A stretch of DNA of 44,619 nucleotides, taken from the NCBI RefSeq assembly GCF_000981895.1, contig NZ_LATD01000195.1, forward strand, positions 1 through 44,619, in the 5' to 3' direction. The DNA comes from Streptomyces odonnellii. Its GTDB lineage: Bacteria > Actinomycetota > Actinomycetes > Streptomycetales > Streptomycetaceae. The position numbers and the translations under genes were made by a program. Under the pieces are notes generated by a model. The model saw only the letters and a program-made list of their open reading frames with translations, was not told where the DNA came from and did no database searches. Of the stretch, positions 8,253 to 44,619 are shown in pieces. Position 1 is the first letter of the stretch. Every line of letters starts with the position of its first letter.

Positions 8253-8268
8253 CTCGGGAATTCCCTAG
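8253..8268 (+). promoter_or_regulatory. Perfect PAS-LuxR (PimM-type) operator
   Basis: CTCGGGAATTCCCTAG agrees at all 16 positions with CTVGGGAWWTCCCBAG, the binding consensus of PimM, the PAS-LuxR activator of pimaricin; orthologues exist in other polyene clusters. It lies between the divergent exporter and dehydratase genes. Binding is inferred from the match; the regulator gene is not in the window. Confidence 0.85.
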
Positions 8269-8285
8269 TAAGCCCGGGTTTTCTT

Positions 8286-8322
8286 GACACCGGTGGCGGC
8301 GGCTTGCGAGCGTGCCGGTGTC
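8286..8322. repeat. Inverted repeat before the dehydratase gene
   Basis: GACACCGG (8286-8293) and CCGGTGTC (8315-8322) are perfect 8-bp inverted arms 21 bases apart. The left arm overlaps the TTGACA hexamer, and a TATCGT follows the right arm. It could be an operator of a second regulator or a leader stem-loop. No known factor recognised. Confidence 0.5.
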
Positions 8323-8410
8323 TATCGTCCGGACAGAAGCGTATTCGATGCGAGGTCGTCGACCCAGCTCTGCGTTTGGGCGGTCTCTCCGTGGTCGAGA
8401 AGAGGTAGGT

Positions 8411-9445
8411 ATGTCCAAGCGAGCGCTGATCACTGGAATTACCGGGCAGGACGGTTCCTATCTGGCAGAGCATCTGCTGTCCCGGGGCTATCAGGTCTGG
8501 GGATTGATCCGCGGCCAGGCCAACCCGCGGAAGTCCCGCGTCAGCAGGCTCGTATCCGAACTGTCGTTTGTGGACGGCGATCTGATGGACCAGGGCAGCC
8601 TGGTCTCGGCCGTCGACACCGTGCAGCCCGACGAGGTCTACAACCTCGGCGCGATCTCCTTCGTCCCCATGTCGTGGCAGCAGGCGGAGCTGGTCACCGA
8701 GGTCAACGGCATGGGCGTGCTGCGGGTCCTCGAAGCCATCCGGATGGTGAGCGGTCTCAACAGCTCGCGCACCGCCTCCGGCAGTGGCCAGATCCGCTTC
8801 TACCAGGCGTCGTCCTCGGAGATGTTCGGCAAGGCGGCCGAGACTCCGCAGCGCGAGACGACGCTCTTCCACCCGCGCAGCCCGTACGGCGTCGCCAAGG
8901 CGTACGGCCATTTCATCACCCGCAACTACCGCGAGTCCTTCGGGATGTACGCGGTCTCCGGCATGCTCTTCAACCATGAGTCGCCGCGCCGCGGTTCGGA
9001 GTTCGTGACCCGGAAGATCTCCCTCGCGGTCGCCCGGATCAAGCTCGGACTCCAGGACAAGCTCCACCTCGGAAACCTGGACGCGGTCCGCGACTGGGGC
9101 TTCGCCGGCGACTACGTACGCGCCATGCACCTGATGCTCCAGCCGGACGAGCCGGACGACTACGTGATCGGCAGCGGCACCATGCACTCGGTCAGGGACG
9201 CGGTACGGATCGCCTTCGAGCACGTCGATCTGAACTGGCAGGACTACGTCGTGATCGACCCCGAACTGGTGCGCCCCGCCGAAGTCGAGGTGCTCTGCGC
9301 GGACAGCGACCACGCCCGTACCAAACTGGGCTGGAAGCCCACCGTCGACTTCTCGGAACTCATGCGGATGATGGTGGACGCCGACCTCAATCAGGTCTCC
9401 CGCGAACACGAATACGGAGATCTTCTGCTGGCTTCCAACTGGTAG
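8411..9445 (+). CDS. nysDIII: GDP-mannose 4,6-dehydratase (mycosamine pathway)
   Basis: Cytoplasmic NAD(P)-dependent dehydratase converting GDP-mannose to GDP-4-keto-6-deoxymannose, the first dedicated step to GDP-mycosamine, the amino sugar of most polyenes. 344 residues from ATG 8411 (GAGG at 8402-8405); a longer GTG reading from 8312 lacks a ribosome site and adds an Arg/Ser-rich segment outside the Rossmann fold. Nucleotide-binding TGITGQDG is at residues 8-15, the SSSE catalytic region at 134-137, and the YxxxK pair is Tyr159/Lys163. The aminotransferase and glycosyltransferase that would complete the path are not in the window. It is divergent from the exporter operon, is preceded by a perfect PAS-LuxR operator, and is followed by a terminator-like hairpin before the PKS gene. 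A 6-deoxymannose product instead of mycosamine cannot be excluded from this gene alone. Confidence 0.93.
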   Translation: MSKRALITGITGQDGSYLAEHLLSRGYQVWGLIRGQANPRKSRVSRLVSELSFVDGDLMDQGSLVSAVDTVQPDEVYNLGAISFVPMSWQQAELVTEVNGMGVLRVLEAIRMVSGLNSSRTASGSGQIRFYQASSSEMFGKAAETPQRETTLFHPRSPYGVAKAYGHFITRNYRESFGMYAVSGMLFNHESPRRGSEFVTRKISLAVARIKLGLQDKLHLGNLDAVRDWGFAGDYVRAMHLMLQPDEPDDYVIGSGTMHSVRDAVRIAFEHVDLNWQDYVVIDPELVRPAEVEVLCADSDHARTKLGWKPTVDFSELMRMMVDADLNQVSREHEYGDLLLASNW

Positions 9446-9468
9446 CGGAACTTGCGGGGCCGGGGAAA

Positions 9469-9484
9469 CTAGGGATTTCCCGTC
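9469..9484 (+). promoter_or_regulatory. PAS-LuxR operator-like site before the PKS gene
   Basis: CTAGGGATTTCCCGTC matches 14 of 16 positions of CTVGGGAWWTCCCBAG; only the last two bases differ. It lies 160 bp upstream of the giant PKS gene and just after the dehydratase stop, where an activator of PKS transcription would be expected. Confidence 0.75.
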
Positions 9485-9503
9485 ACGGTTACCACGACAC
9501 TCG

Positions 9504-9552
9504 CCACATGGCTTTCCTGATTCGGCTGCAAAGCCATGTGGCTTTCTTCTTG
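9504..9552 (+). terminator. Terminator-like hairpin between dehydratase and PKS genes
   Basis: Perfect 12-bp stem (9504-9515 with 9530-9541) and a 14-base loop, followed by the T-rich stretch CTTTCTTCTTG, which fits a factor-independent terminator for the dehydratase transcript. It lies downstream of the operator-like site at 9469-9484, so it overlaps or closely follows the likely PKS promoter and could also act as a leader structure. The rest of the gap (9553-9643) shows no other clear signal. Confidence 0.7.
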
Positions 9553-9643
9553 CCGCAAGCATGACGCCGCAATGCACAACGAGCGCGGGATGTCCGGCGT
9601 GATTCATGTTCGGCCGCTGGCTGTCGAGATGGGTTGAGTTGAG

Positions 9644-38332
<28,689 letters not shown>

Positions 38333-38350
38333 CGCGAGTGACGGAGCGAT

Positions 38351-38354
38351 GGAG
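38351..38354 (+). promoter_or_regulatory. Ribosome binding site deciding the second PKS start
   Basis: GGAG six bases before the ATG at 38361. An in-frame ATG at 38349 would overlap this element and has GGAG only two bases upstream, so 38361 is preferred. The whole gap from the first PKS stop is 28 bp, which implies cotranscription. Confidence 0.7.
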
Positions 38355-38360
38355 CAGACG

Positions 38361-41300
38361 ATGAATGCCCCCACCGAGAACGCCCCTACGGACAACTCCC
38401 GGAGCAGCAGCGTGGTGGAAGCGCTGCGCGCCGCGATGAAGGAGGCCGAGCGGCTGCGACGGCAGAACAGGATGTTCGTCGCCGCCGCCAGCGAGCCGAT
38501 CGCCATCGTGGGCATGGCCTGCCGCTTCCCCGGCGATGTCGCCTCGCCCGAAGGGCTCTGGGACCTGGTCGCGTCCGGCACCGACGCCATCTCCGCGTTC
38601 CCCGCCGACCGCGGCTGGGACCTGGACGCGCTGCGCGACAGCGGCACCGACGCCCGCGACACCTCGGTCAGCCAGCAGGGCGGCTTCCTCGGCTGCGTCG
38701 CCGACTTCGACCCCGGCTTCTTCGGGATCTCGCCGCGCGAGGCGGTCACCATGGACCCCCAGCAGCGGCTGCTGCTGGAGACCGCCTGGGAGGCCATCGA
38801 ACGCTCCGGGATCGACGCCACCCGCCTCCGCTCCACCAGGACCGGCGCGTTCATCGGCACCAACGGGCAGGACTACGCGTATCTCCTGGTCAGGTCGCTG
38901 GACGACGCGACCGGCGATGTCGGCACCGGGATCGCCGCCAGCGCCGCGTCGGGGCGTCTCTCGTACACGTTCGGCCTGGAGGGCCCCGCGATCACGGTCG
39001 ACACGGCGTGCTCGTCCTCGCTGGTCGCCCTCCATCTCGCCGTACAGTCGTTGCGCAACGGCGAGTGCGGGCTCGCGCTCGCCGGCGGCGTCAACGTGAT
39101 GTCCACCCCCGGCTCGCTGGTCGAGTTCAGCAGGCAGGGCGGGCTCGCGCGGGACGGCCGGTGCAAGGCGTTCTCCGACACGGCCGACGGCACCGGATGG
39201 TCCGAGGGCGCCGGGATCCTGATGCTGGAGCGGCTCTCCGACGCACAGCGCAACGGGCATCCCGTCCTCGCGGTGGTACGCGGCTCCGCCGTCAACCAGG
39301 ACGGCGCCTCCAACGGCTTCACCGCGCCCAACGGCCCCTCGCAGCAGCGCGTCATCCGCCAGGCCCTGGCCAACGCGGGTCTCACCCCCGCCGAGGTGGA
39401 CGCGGTCGAGGCGCACGGCACCGGCACCCCGCTGGGCGACCCCATCGAGGCACAGAGCCTGCTCGCCGGGTACGGCCAGGACCGCGAGCAGCCGCTGTTC
39501 CTCGGCTCGGTCAAGTCCAACATCGGGCACACCCAGGCCGCTTCGGGTGTCGCGGGCGTCATCAAGATGGTGATGGCGATGCGGCACGGAGTGCTGCCGC
39601 GCACCCTGCACGCGGAGCAGCCGTCCTCGCACGTCGACTGGTCGGCGGGCAAGGTCGAGCTGCTTACCGAGGCCCGTGCCTGGCCGGCGGTCGGCCGGCC
39701 GCGCCGTACGGGCGTGTCCTCGTTCGGGGTCAGCGGCACCAACGCGCATGTGATCATCGAGCAGGCTCCGGAGGCCCCTGCCCCGGAGGTGACCGCCACC
39801 ACTCCGGCGCGGGCGCTGCCCTGGGTGATCTCGGGCCGGACTCCGGAGGCGCTGCGCGAGCAGGCGGCCCGTCTGCTCGACCGGCTGGAGCGCGAACCCG
39901 GACTGCGCCCCGCCGATGTGGCGCTCTCCCTGGCCACCACCAGAGCGAGCCTGGAACACCGGCTCGCCGTGATCGCGGACGAGGACGGTGCCGCCGGGCG
40001 GGCCGCTCTGGCGGCCTGGACCGAGCACGGCACGGCACCTGGCACCGTCGAGGGCACGGTCGTGGGACGTGCTCCCCGCGCGGTGCTGTTCTCGGGTCAG
40101 GGCTCGCAGCGGCTGGGCATGGGCCGTGAGCTGTACGGGCGGTTCCCGGTGTTCGCCGAGGCCTTCGATTCCGTACTGGCCCTGCTGGACGGGGAGTTGG
40201 GCTGCTCGCTGCGGGAGGTCGTCTGGGGTGAGGACGCGGACCGGCTGAACGGGACGGGCTTCACTCAGCCGGCGCTCTTCGCTGTGGAGGTGGCGCTGTT
40301 CCGGCTGGTGGAGTCCTGGGGTGTGACCCCGGACTTCGTGGCCGGTCATTCGATCGGTGAGATCGCGGCGGCTCATGTGGCGGGTGTGTTCTCGCTGGAG
40401 GACGCCTGCCGTCTGGTGGCGGCGCGCGCCTCGCTGATGCAGGCGCTGCCGGCCGGCGGCGCGATGATCGCCGTACGGGCGACCGAGGACGAGATCCGGC
40501 CGCTGCTGTCCGAGCGGGTGTCGATCGCCGCGGTCAACGGACCGTCGTCGGTGGTGATTTCGGGAGCCGAGGACGCGGCGCTGGAGGTGGCGGCCGAACT
40601 GGAGGCACTGGGCCGCAAGACGAGCCGTCTGCGGGTCTCGCACGCTTTCCACTCGCCGCTGATGGATCCGATGCTGGGCGGTTTCCGGGCGGTGGCGGAA
40701 GGACTGTCCTACGCCGAGCCGTCGATTCCGGTGATCTCGAATGTGAGCGGTGCTCTCGCCGCCGTCGATGAGCTGTGCTCTCCCGAGTACTGGGTGCGGC
40801 ATGTCCGCGAGGCGGTGCGGTTCGCGGACGGTGTGCGGGTGCTGGGGGAGCGGGGCGTACGGACGTTCCTGGAGCTGGGCCCCGACGGCGTGCTGTCGGC
40901 ACTGGCTCAGGAGTCGGTGCCGGACGGCTCGGTGACCGTACCGCTGCTCCGGAAGGACCGTCCGGAGGAGGTCTCGGCCGTCACCGCGCTGGCCCAACTC
41001 CATGTGCGCGGTACGGCTGTCGAGTGGCCGGCCTTCTTCGAGGGCACCGGCGCCCGGCCCGTGGACCTTCCCACGTACGCCTTCCAGCACGAGCGGTTCT
41101 GGCCCAGGTCCACCCACCGGCCCGCGGACGCCGCCGGACTCGGCCTCACCTCCGCGAACCACCCGCTGCTCGGCGCCGCCATGTCGGTCGCGGGCTCCGA
41201 CGAACTGCTGCTGACCGGCACACTGTCGCTGGCCACCCACCCCTGGCTGGCCGGGCATGTCGTGGGCGGCATGGTGTTCTTCCCCGGCACCGGATTCCTC

Positions 41301-44300
41301 GAACTCGCGATCCGCGCCGCCGACCAGGCCGGCTGCGACCGCGTCGACGATCTGATGCTGGCAGCCCCGCTCATCCTGCCCCGCACCGGCGCGGTCCAGG
41401 TACAGATCGCCGTCGGTAGCGCGGACGACGACGGCCGCCGTGAGCTGCGCTTCTACTCCCGTGCCGGCGACGCGCCCGACGACGAGTGGACCCTGCACGC
41501 CTCGGGCCGCATCGGCCGCGGCGAGCGCGTACTCGGCTTCGACACCACCGTATGGCCGCCCAAGGGCGCGACTGTCGTCGATATCGAGGGGCTCTACGAC
41601 CGGTACGCGGGCAACGGCCTCGAATACGGGCCCGCCTTCCGCGGGCTCCGGGCCGTCTGGCGCCGTGGCGAGGAGATCTTCGCCGAGGTCGCGCTGGACC
41701 GCGAGGTCGAGGACGCCGACGCGTACGGGGTGCACCCGGCGCTCTTTGACTCCGTGCTGCACAGCACGGTCTTCGCCAGCGCGGACGGCGACGACAGAAG
41801 CCTGCTGCCCTTCGCCTGGAACGGTGTCTCCCTGCATGCCTCGGGTGCTTCGACCCTGCGGGTACGCGTCACCAGCGAGGGCCGGGACGCGGTACGGATC
41901 GCCGCCGTCGACATCCAGGGCGAGCCGGTCATCTCGGTGGAGTCGCTGGCCCTCAGGGCCGCCGCTCCGCCGTCCCCGGTCGACACCCGCCGCGAGGCGG
42001 TGAACTCGCTGTTCCGGGTCGACTGGGTCCCGGCGGCCTCCGAGAGCGCGGTCGCGGACAGCGAGTGGGCGGTGCTCGGCACCGATGAACTGGGCCTGAC
42101 CGGCGCGCTTGCCTCGGTCGGCGCCGCCCGGCTGCACGCCCCGGCGCGAACCCTCGCCGACCTCCTGGAACGCACCGGTCCGTCCGCCCCCGACGGCGAG
42201 GGCGTGCCGGAATCCGTGCTCGTACCGCTCAAGGGCGACCCCTCGTGCAACGCCGAGTCCGCCCATGAACTCGCCCGGTACGTACTGGAGTTGATCCAGG
42301 AGTGGCTCGCCGAGGAGCGGTTCGCCGGCTCCCGGCTGGTCTTTGTCACCCGGGGCGCGGTCGAGGACAGTGCCCACGGTGTCACCGATACGGCCGCCGC
42401 CTCGGTGTGGGGTCTGGTGCGCTCGGCGCAGGCGGAGAACCCCGGCCGGTTCCTGCTGGTGGACCTTGACGCGGACGATTCGGCGGACCGTGCCGCCGCC
42501 CTGGCGCACCTGCCCGGCCTTGCCGCCTCCGACGAGCCGCAGGCCGTGGTGCGCTCGGGCGCCCTGCGCGTCGGCAGGCTCGCGCGCCTCGATTCCGGTA
42601 CGGGCCTGATGCCGCCGGCCGGAGTGCCCTGGCGGCTCGGCAGCCGGGCCAAGGGCAGTCTGGACGGCCTGGCTCTGGAGCCCTTCCCCGAGGTGCTGGA
42701 GCCGCTCACCGGCCGCGAGGTACGGATCGAGGTCCGTGCGGCCGGAGTGAACTTCCGCGATGTCCTCAACGCCCTGGGCATGTACCCCGGCGACGCCGGG
42801 CTGTTCGGCTCCGAGGCGGCGGGCGTGGTGGTCGAGACGGGGCCCGAGGCGTCCCTGCTCCGTGTCGGCGACCGGGTCACCGGCATGCTCTTCGGCGGCT
42901 TCGGCACCCATGTGGTCGGCGACGAGCGCCGCTTGATCGCCGTGCCGGAGGAGTGGTCGTGGGAGACGGCGGCCTCGATGCCGCTGGTGTTCCTGACGGC
43001 CTATCACGCCCTCATCGAACTGGCCGGGTTGAAGCAGGGCGAAAAGGTCCTGATCCATGCCGGTGCGGGCGGTGTGGGTATGGCCGCCATCCAGATCGCG
43101 CGTCATCTGGGCGCCGAGGTGTTCGCGACGGCGAGCGAGGGCAAGTGGGACGTCCTGCGCGGGCTGGGCGTGGCGGACGACCACATCGCGTCGTCCCGTA
43201 CCACCGACTTCGAAGCGGCCTTCTCCGCCGTCACCGACGGGGTCGACGTCGTTCTGAACTCGCTGGCCGGTGAGTTCGTGGACGCGTCGCTGCGGTTGCT
43301 GGGTCCCGGCGGCCGGTTCCTGGAGATGGGCAAGACCGACATCCGCGAGGCGGCCGATCTGCCCGAAGGGGTGAACTACCGCTCGTTCGACCTCGGTTGG
43401 GTGGATCCGGTCGGCATCCAGCGGATGCTCCAGGCTCTGATGGGTCTGTTCGGTCGGGGTGTGCTGGAGCCGCTTCCGGTGCGGTCGTGGGATGTGCGGA
43501 GGGCGCGGGACGCGTTCCGTTTCATGAGTATGGCCAGGCATGTGGGCAAGATCGTGCTGACCATGCCGCGGGTGTGGGATCCGGAGGGTACGGTCCTGAT
43601 CACCGGCGGCACGGGCGGTCTGGGAGGTCTGCTGGCCCGCCACCTGGTCCAGGAGCGGGGCGTACGGCGCCTGCTGCTGACCAGCCGTCGTGGCCCGGCC
43701 GCCGAGGGCGCTGGGCAACTCGCCGCCGAACTACGGGAGTCGGGCGCCGACGTCACCATCGCCGCCTGCGACGCGGCCGACCGGGGAGCACTGGCCGGAC
43801 TGCTCGCGTCGATCCCCGCCGACCACCCCCTGACCGCCGTGGTGCATACGGCCGGCGTCCTCGACGACGGTGTGATCGGCTCGTTGACCCCCGAGCGCCT
43901 CGCCTCCGTACTCCGTCCCAAGGTCGACGCAGCATGGCACCTTCATGAACTGACGCAGGATCTCGATCTGGCCGCCTTCGTGGTCTACTCGTCGACCGCC
44001 GGAGTCATGGGCAGCCCCGGACAGGCCAACTATGCCGGCGGCAACACCTTCCTCGACGCCCTGGCCGCCCACCGCCGCGCCCTCGGACTGCCCGGTCTCT
44101 CGCTGGCCTGGGGCGCCTGGGAACAGGGCGCGGGCATGACCAGCACCCTGGAGGACCACGATGTGCGCCGGGTCAGCGGCTCCGGCATGCCGCTGCTCTC
44201 CGTCGAGCAGGGCCTCGCCCTCTTCGACACCGCCACCCTGAGCGACGAGGCGCTGGTGGTTCCGCTCGGAATCGGCAGCGGCTCCATCCCCGCGTCGGCC

Positions 44301-44619
44301 GGGGTCCCGGCCCTGCTCAGGGGTCTCGTACGGACCGGCCGCCGCGCCGCGAAGAGCGGCGCCACGAGCGTGTCCCGGGCGGGGCTCGTCGAACGGCTGG
44401 CCGCACTGCGCGAGACCGAGCGCCCCCGGCTCCTCACCGAACTCGTCCGTACCGAGGCCGCCGTGGTCCTCGCGCACTCCTCGCCCGAGGCCATCGCCGT
44501 GGAGCGGGAGTTCCGGCAGCTCGGCTTCGACTCGCTGACGGCCGTCGAACTGCGCAACCGGCTCTCGTCGGCCACCGGTCTGACCCTGCCCGCCACCCTG
44601 ATCTTCGACTACCCCACCC
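38361..44619 (+). CDS. nysJ: Type I polyene polyketide synthase, first module KS-AT-DH-ER-KR-ACP (3' end outside window)
   Basis: Second assembly-line enzyme, open to the right edge; 2086 residues visible. Residues 1-37 hold a coiled-coil docking segment ([20 protein letters not shown]) that should grip the tail of the preceding synthase. Domains: KS 38493-39770 with Cys217; AT with GHSIGE Ser664 and HAFH, malonyl; DH 41160-41960 with His966 in [14 protein letters not shown] about 42640-43560 with AGVNFRDVL and the NADPH loop [13 protein letters not shown] core from about 43588 with LDD (B type) and Tyr1891; ACP with Ser2058 (44532), cut by the window end. All reductive domains look active, so this module yields a CH2-CH2 unit. 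In nystatin the corresponding module 15 is fully reducing, whereas in amphotericin the ER sits one module later; candicidin FscE also begins with a reducing module. The full protein would be expected to carry further modules. Confidence 0.95.
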   Translation, partial: MNAPTENAPTDNSRSSSVVEALRAAMKEAERLRRQNRMFVAAASEPIAIVGMACRFPGDVASPEGLWDLVASGTDAISAFPADRGWDLDALRDSGTDARDTSVSQQGGFLGCVADFDPGFFGISPREAVTMDPQQRLLLETAWEAIERSGIDATRLRSTRTGAFIGTNGQDYAYLLVRSLDDATGDVGTGIAASAASGRLSYTFGLEGPAITVDTACSSSLVALHLAVQSLRNGECGLALAGGVNVMSTPGSLVEFSRQGGLARDGRCKAFSDTADGTGWSEGAGILMLERLSDAQRNGHPVLAVVRGSAVNQDGASNGFTAPNGPSQQRVIRQALANAGLTPAEVDAVEAHGTGTPLGDPIEAQSLLAGYGQDREQPLFLGSVKSNIGHTQAASGVAGVIKMVMAMRHGVLPRTLHAEQPSSHVDWSAGKVELLTEARAWPAVGRPRRTGVSSFGVSGTNAHVIIEQAPEAPAPEVTATTPARALPWVISGRTPEALREQAARLLDRLEREPGLRPADVALSLATTRASLEHRLAVIADEDGAAGRAALAAWTEHGTAPGTVEGTVVGRAPRAVLFSGQGSQRLGMGRELYGRFPVFAEAFDSVLALLDGELGCSLREVVWGEDADRLNGTGFTQPALFAVEVALFRLVESWGVTPDFVAGHSIGEIAAAHVAGVFSLEDACRLVAARASLMQALPAGGAMIAVRATEDEIRPLLSERVSIAAVNGPSSVVISGAEDAALEVAAELEALGRKTSRLRVSHAFHSPLMDPMLGGFRAVAEGLSYAEPSIPVISNVSGALAAVDELCSPEYWVRHVREAVRFADGVRVLGERGVRTFLELGPDGVLSALAQESVPDGSVTVPLLRKDRPEEVSAVTALAQLHVRGTAVEWPAFFEGTGARPVDLPTYAFQHERFWPRSTHRPADAAGLGLTSANHPLLGAAMSVAGSDELLLTGTLSLATHPWLAGHVVGGMVFFPGTGFLELAIRAADQAGCDRVDDLMLAAPLILPRTGAVQVQIAVGSADDDGRRELRFYSRAGDAPDDEWTLHASGRIGRGERVLGFDTTVWPPKGATVVDIEGLYDRYAGNGLEYGPAFRGLRAVWRRGEEIFAEVALDREVEDADAYGVHPALFDSVLHSTVFASADGDDRSLLPFAWNGVSLHASGASTLRVRVTSEGRDAVRIAAVDIQGEPVISVESLALRAAAPPSPVDTRREAVNSLFRVDWVPAASESAVADSEWAVLGTDELGLTGALASVGAARLHAPARTLADLLERTGPSAPDGEGVPESVLVPLKGDPSCNAESAHELARYVLELIQEWLAEERFAGSRLVFVTRGAVEDSAHGVTDTAAASVWGLVRSAQAENPGRFLLVDLDADDSADRAAALAHLPGLAASDEPQAVVRSGALRVGRLARLDSGTGLMPPAGVPWRLGSRAKGSLDGLALEPFPEVLEPLTGREVRIEVRAAGVNFRDVLNALGMYPGDAGLFGSEAAGVVVETGPEASLLRVGDRVTGMLFGGFGTHVVGDERRLIAVPEEWSWETAASMPLVFLTAYHALIELAGLKQGEKVLIHAGAGGVGMAAIQIARHLGAEVFATASEGKWDVLRGLGVADDHIASSRTTDFEAAFSAVTDGVDVVLNSLAGEFVDASLRLLGPGGRFLEMGKTDIREAADLPEGVNYRSFDLGWVDPVGIQRMLQALMGLFGRGVLEPLPVRSWDVRRARDAFRFMSMARHVGKIVLTMPRVWDPEGTVLITGGTGGLGGLLARHLVQERGVRRLLLTSRRGPAAEGAGQLAAELRESGADVTIAACDAADRGALAGLLASIPADHPLTAVVHTAGVLDDGVIGSLTPERLASVLRPKVDAAWHLHELTQDLDLAAFVVYSSTAGVMGSPGQANYAGGNTFLDALAAHRRALGLPGLSLAWGAWEQGAGMTSTLEDHDVRRVSGSGMPLLSVEQGLALFDTATLSDEALVVPLGIGSGSIPASAGVPALLRGLVRTGRRAAKSGATSVSRAGLVERLAALRETERPRLLTELVRTEAAVVLAHSSPEAIAVEREFRQLGFDSLTAVELRNRLSSATGLTLPATLIFDYPT

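Larger units (their letters stand above)
8137..8410. promoter_or_regulatory. Divergent control region between exporter and dehydratase genes
   Basis: 274 bp, visibly more AT-rich than its surroundings. It contains, left to right: the exporter ribosome site (8146-8149), a partial PAS-LuxR operator (8201-8216), a perfect PAS-LuxR operator (8253-8268), a TTGACA hexamer (8284-8289), an 8-bp inverted repeat (8286-8293/8315-8322), and the dehydratase ribosome site (GAGG, 8402-8405). Start points for both directions must lie here, but no -10 with correct spacing to TTGACA is convincing; TATCGT at 8323-8328 is 33 bases away. Confidence 0.75.

Noticed and set aside
8284..8312. TTGACA as the -35 of a standard housekeeping promoter for the dehydratase
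   Set aside because: The hexamer is perfect, but 16-18 bases downstream there is no recognisable -10, so I do not call a promoter.
8312..8410. Extended start for the dehydratase at GTG 8312
   Set aside because: No ribosome site, adds a basic low-complexity leader, and covers the control region; ATG 8411 has a ribosome site and begins right at the Rossmann strand.
38349..38360. ATG 38349 as start of the second PKS
   Set aside because: GGAG lies only two bases upstream, whereas ATG 38361 has GGAG at ideal spacing. The four-residue difference does not affect any domain.

Overview
The window is a 44.6 kb piece of a high-GC actinobacterial genome, most likely Streptomyces. Codons end overwhelmingly in G or C, GTG starts are common, and the content is a modular type I polyketide gene cluster. 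It covers the middle and one border of a glycosylated polyene macrolide (antifungal) cluster. The gene order is phosphopantetheinyl transferase, two ABC exporter halves, GDP-mannose 4,6-dehydratase, a six-module polyketide synthase (PKS), then a PKS whose first module is fully reducing. This matches, from memory and without any search, the nysF-G-H-DIII-I-J arm of nystatin clusters. The PKS modules also fit the equivalent fscD/fscE part of candicidin clusters. Gene symbols given here are by analogy to nystatin.

Layout. At 2-1888 (+) is the 3' part of a homodimer-type ABC exporter that runs off the left edge. It converges on a secreted SGNH-fold lipase/esterase (1986-2786, -) across a perfect 14-bp stem (1912-1944) that can serve as terminator for both. 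Leftward genes continue upstream: a PPTase (2872-3567), a calcineurin-like metallophosphoesterase (MPE) that overlaps it by 4 bp (3564-4415), and two ABC half-transporters that overlap by 23 bp (4554-6404 and 6382-8136). The divergent control region 8137-8410 carries one perfect and one partial copy of the PAS-LuxR (PimM-type) polyene operator. Rightward lie the GDP-mannose 4,6-dehydratase (8411-9445), a 198-bp intergenic region with a third operator-like site and a terminator-like hairpin, a 9562-residue PKS (9644-38332), and a second PKS (38361 to beyond the right edge).

Biosynthetic logic. Nystatin-type numbering is inferred, because the upstream modules are outside the window. The six modules add malonate with KR+DH (last C=C of the polyene), malonate with an A-type KR (hydroxyl that would carry mycosamine), methylmalonate with an A-type KR (the methyl that becomes the exocyclic carboxyl), malonate with a B-type KR, malonate with a dead KR (ketone that forms the hemiketal), and malonate with a B-type KR. 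The next protein opens with KS-AT-DH-ER-KR-ACP, giving a saturated carbon. That position of the ER agrees with nystatin- or candicidin-like polyols and argues against an amphotericin-like one. The dehydratase starts GDP-mycosamine synthesis, the PPTase activates the carrier proteins, and the paired ABC halves probably export the product.

Most interesting: the PPTase is translationally coupled to a metallophosphoesterase, an arrangement known from mycobacterial pptT/pptH, where the phosphoesterase strips phosphopantetheine from carrier proteins. This suggests an on/off pair for carrier-protein activation inside an antibiotic cluster. No tRNA, rRNA, CRISPR, insertion sequence or attachment site was seen, and I saw no TTA (bldA) codon in any gene.
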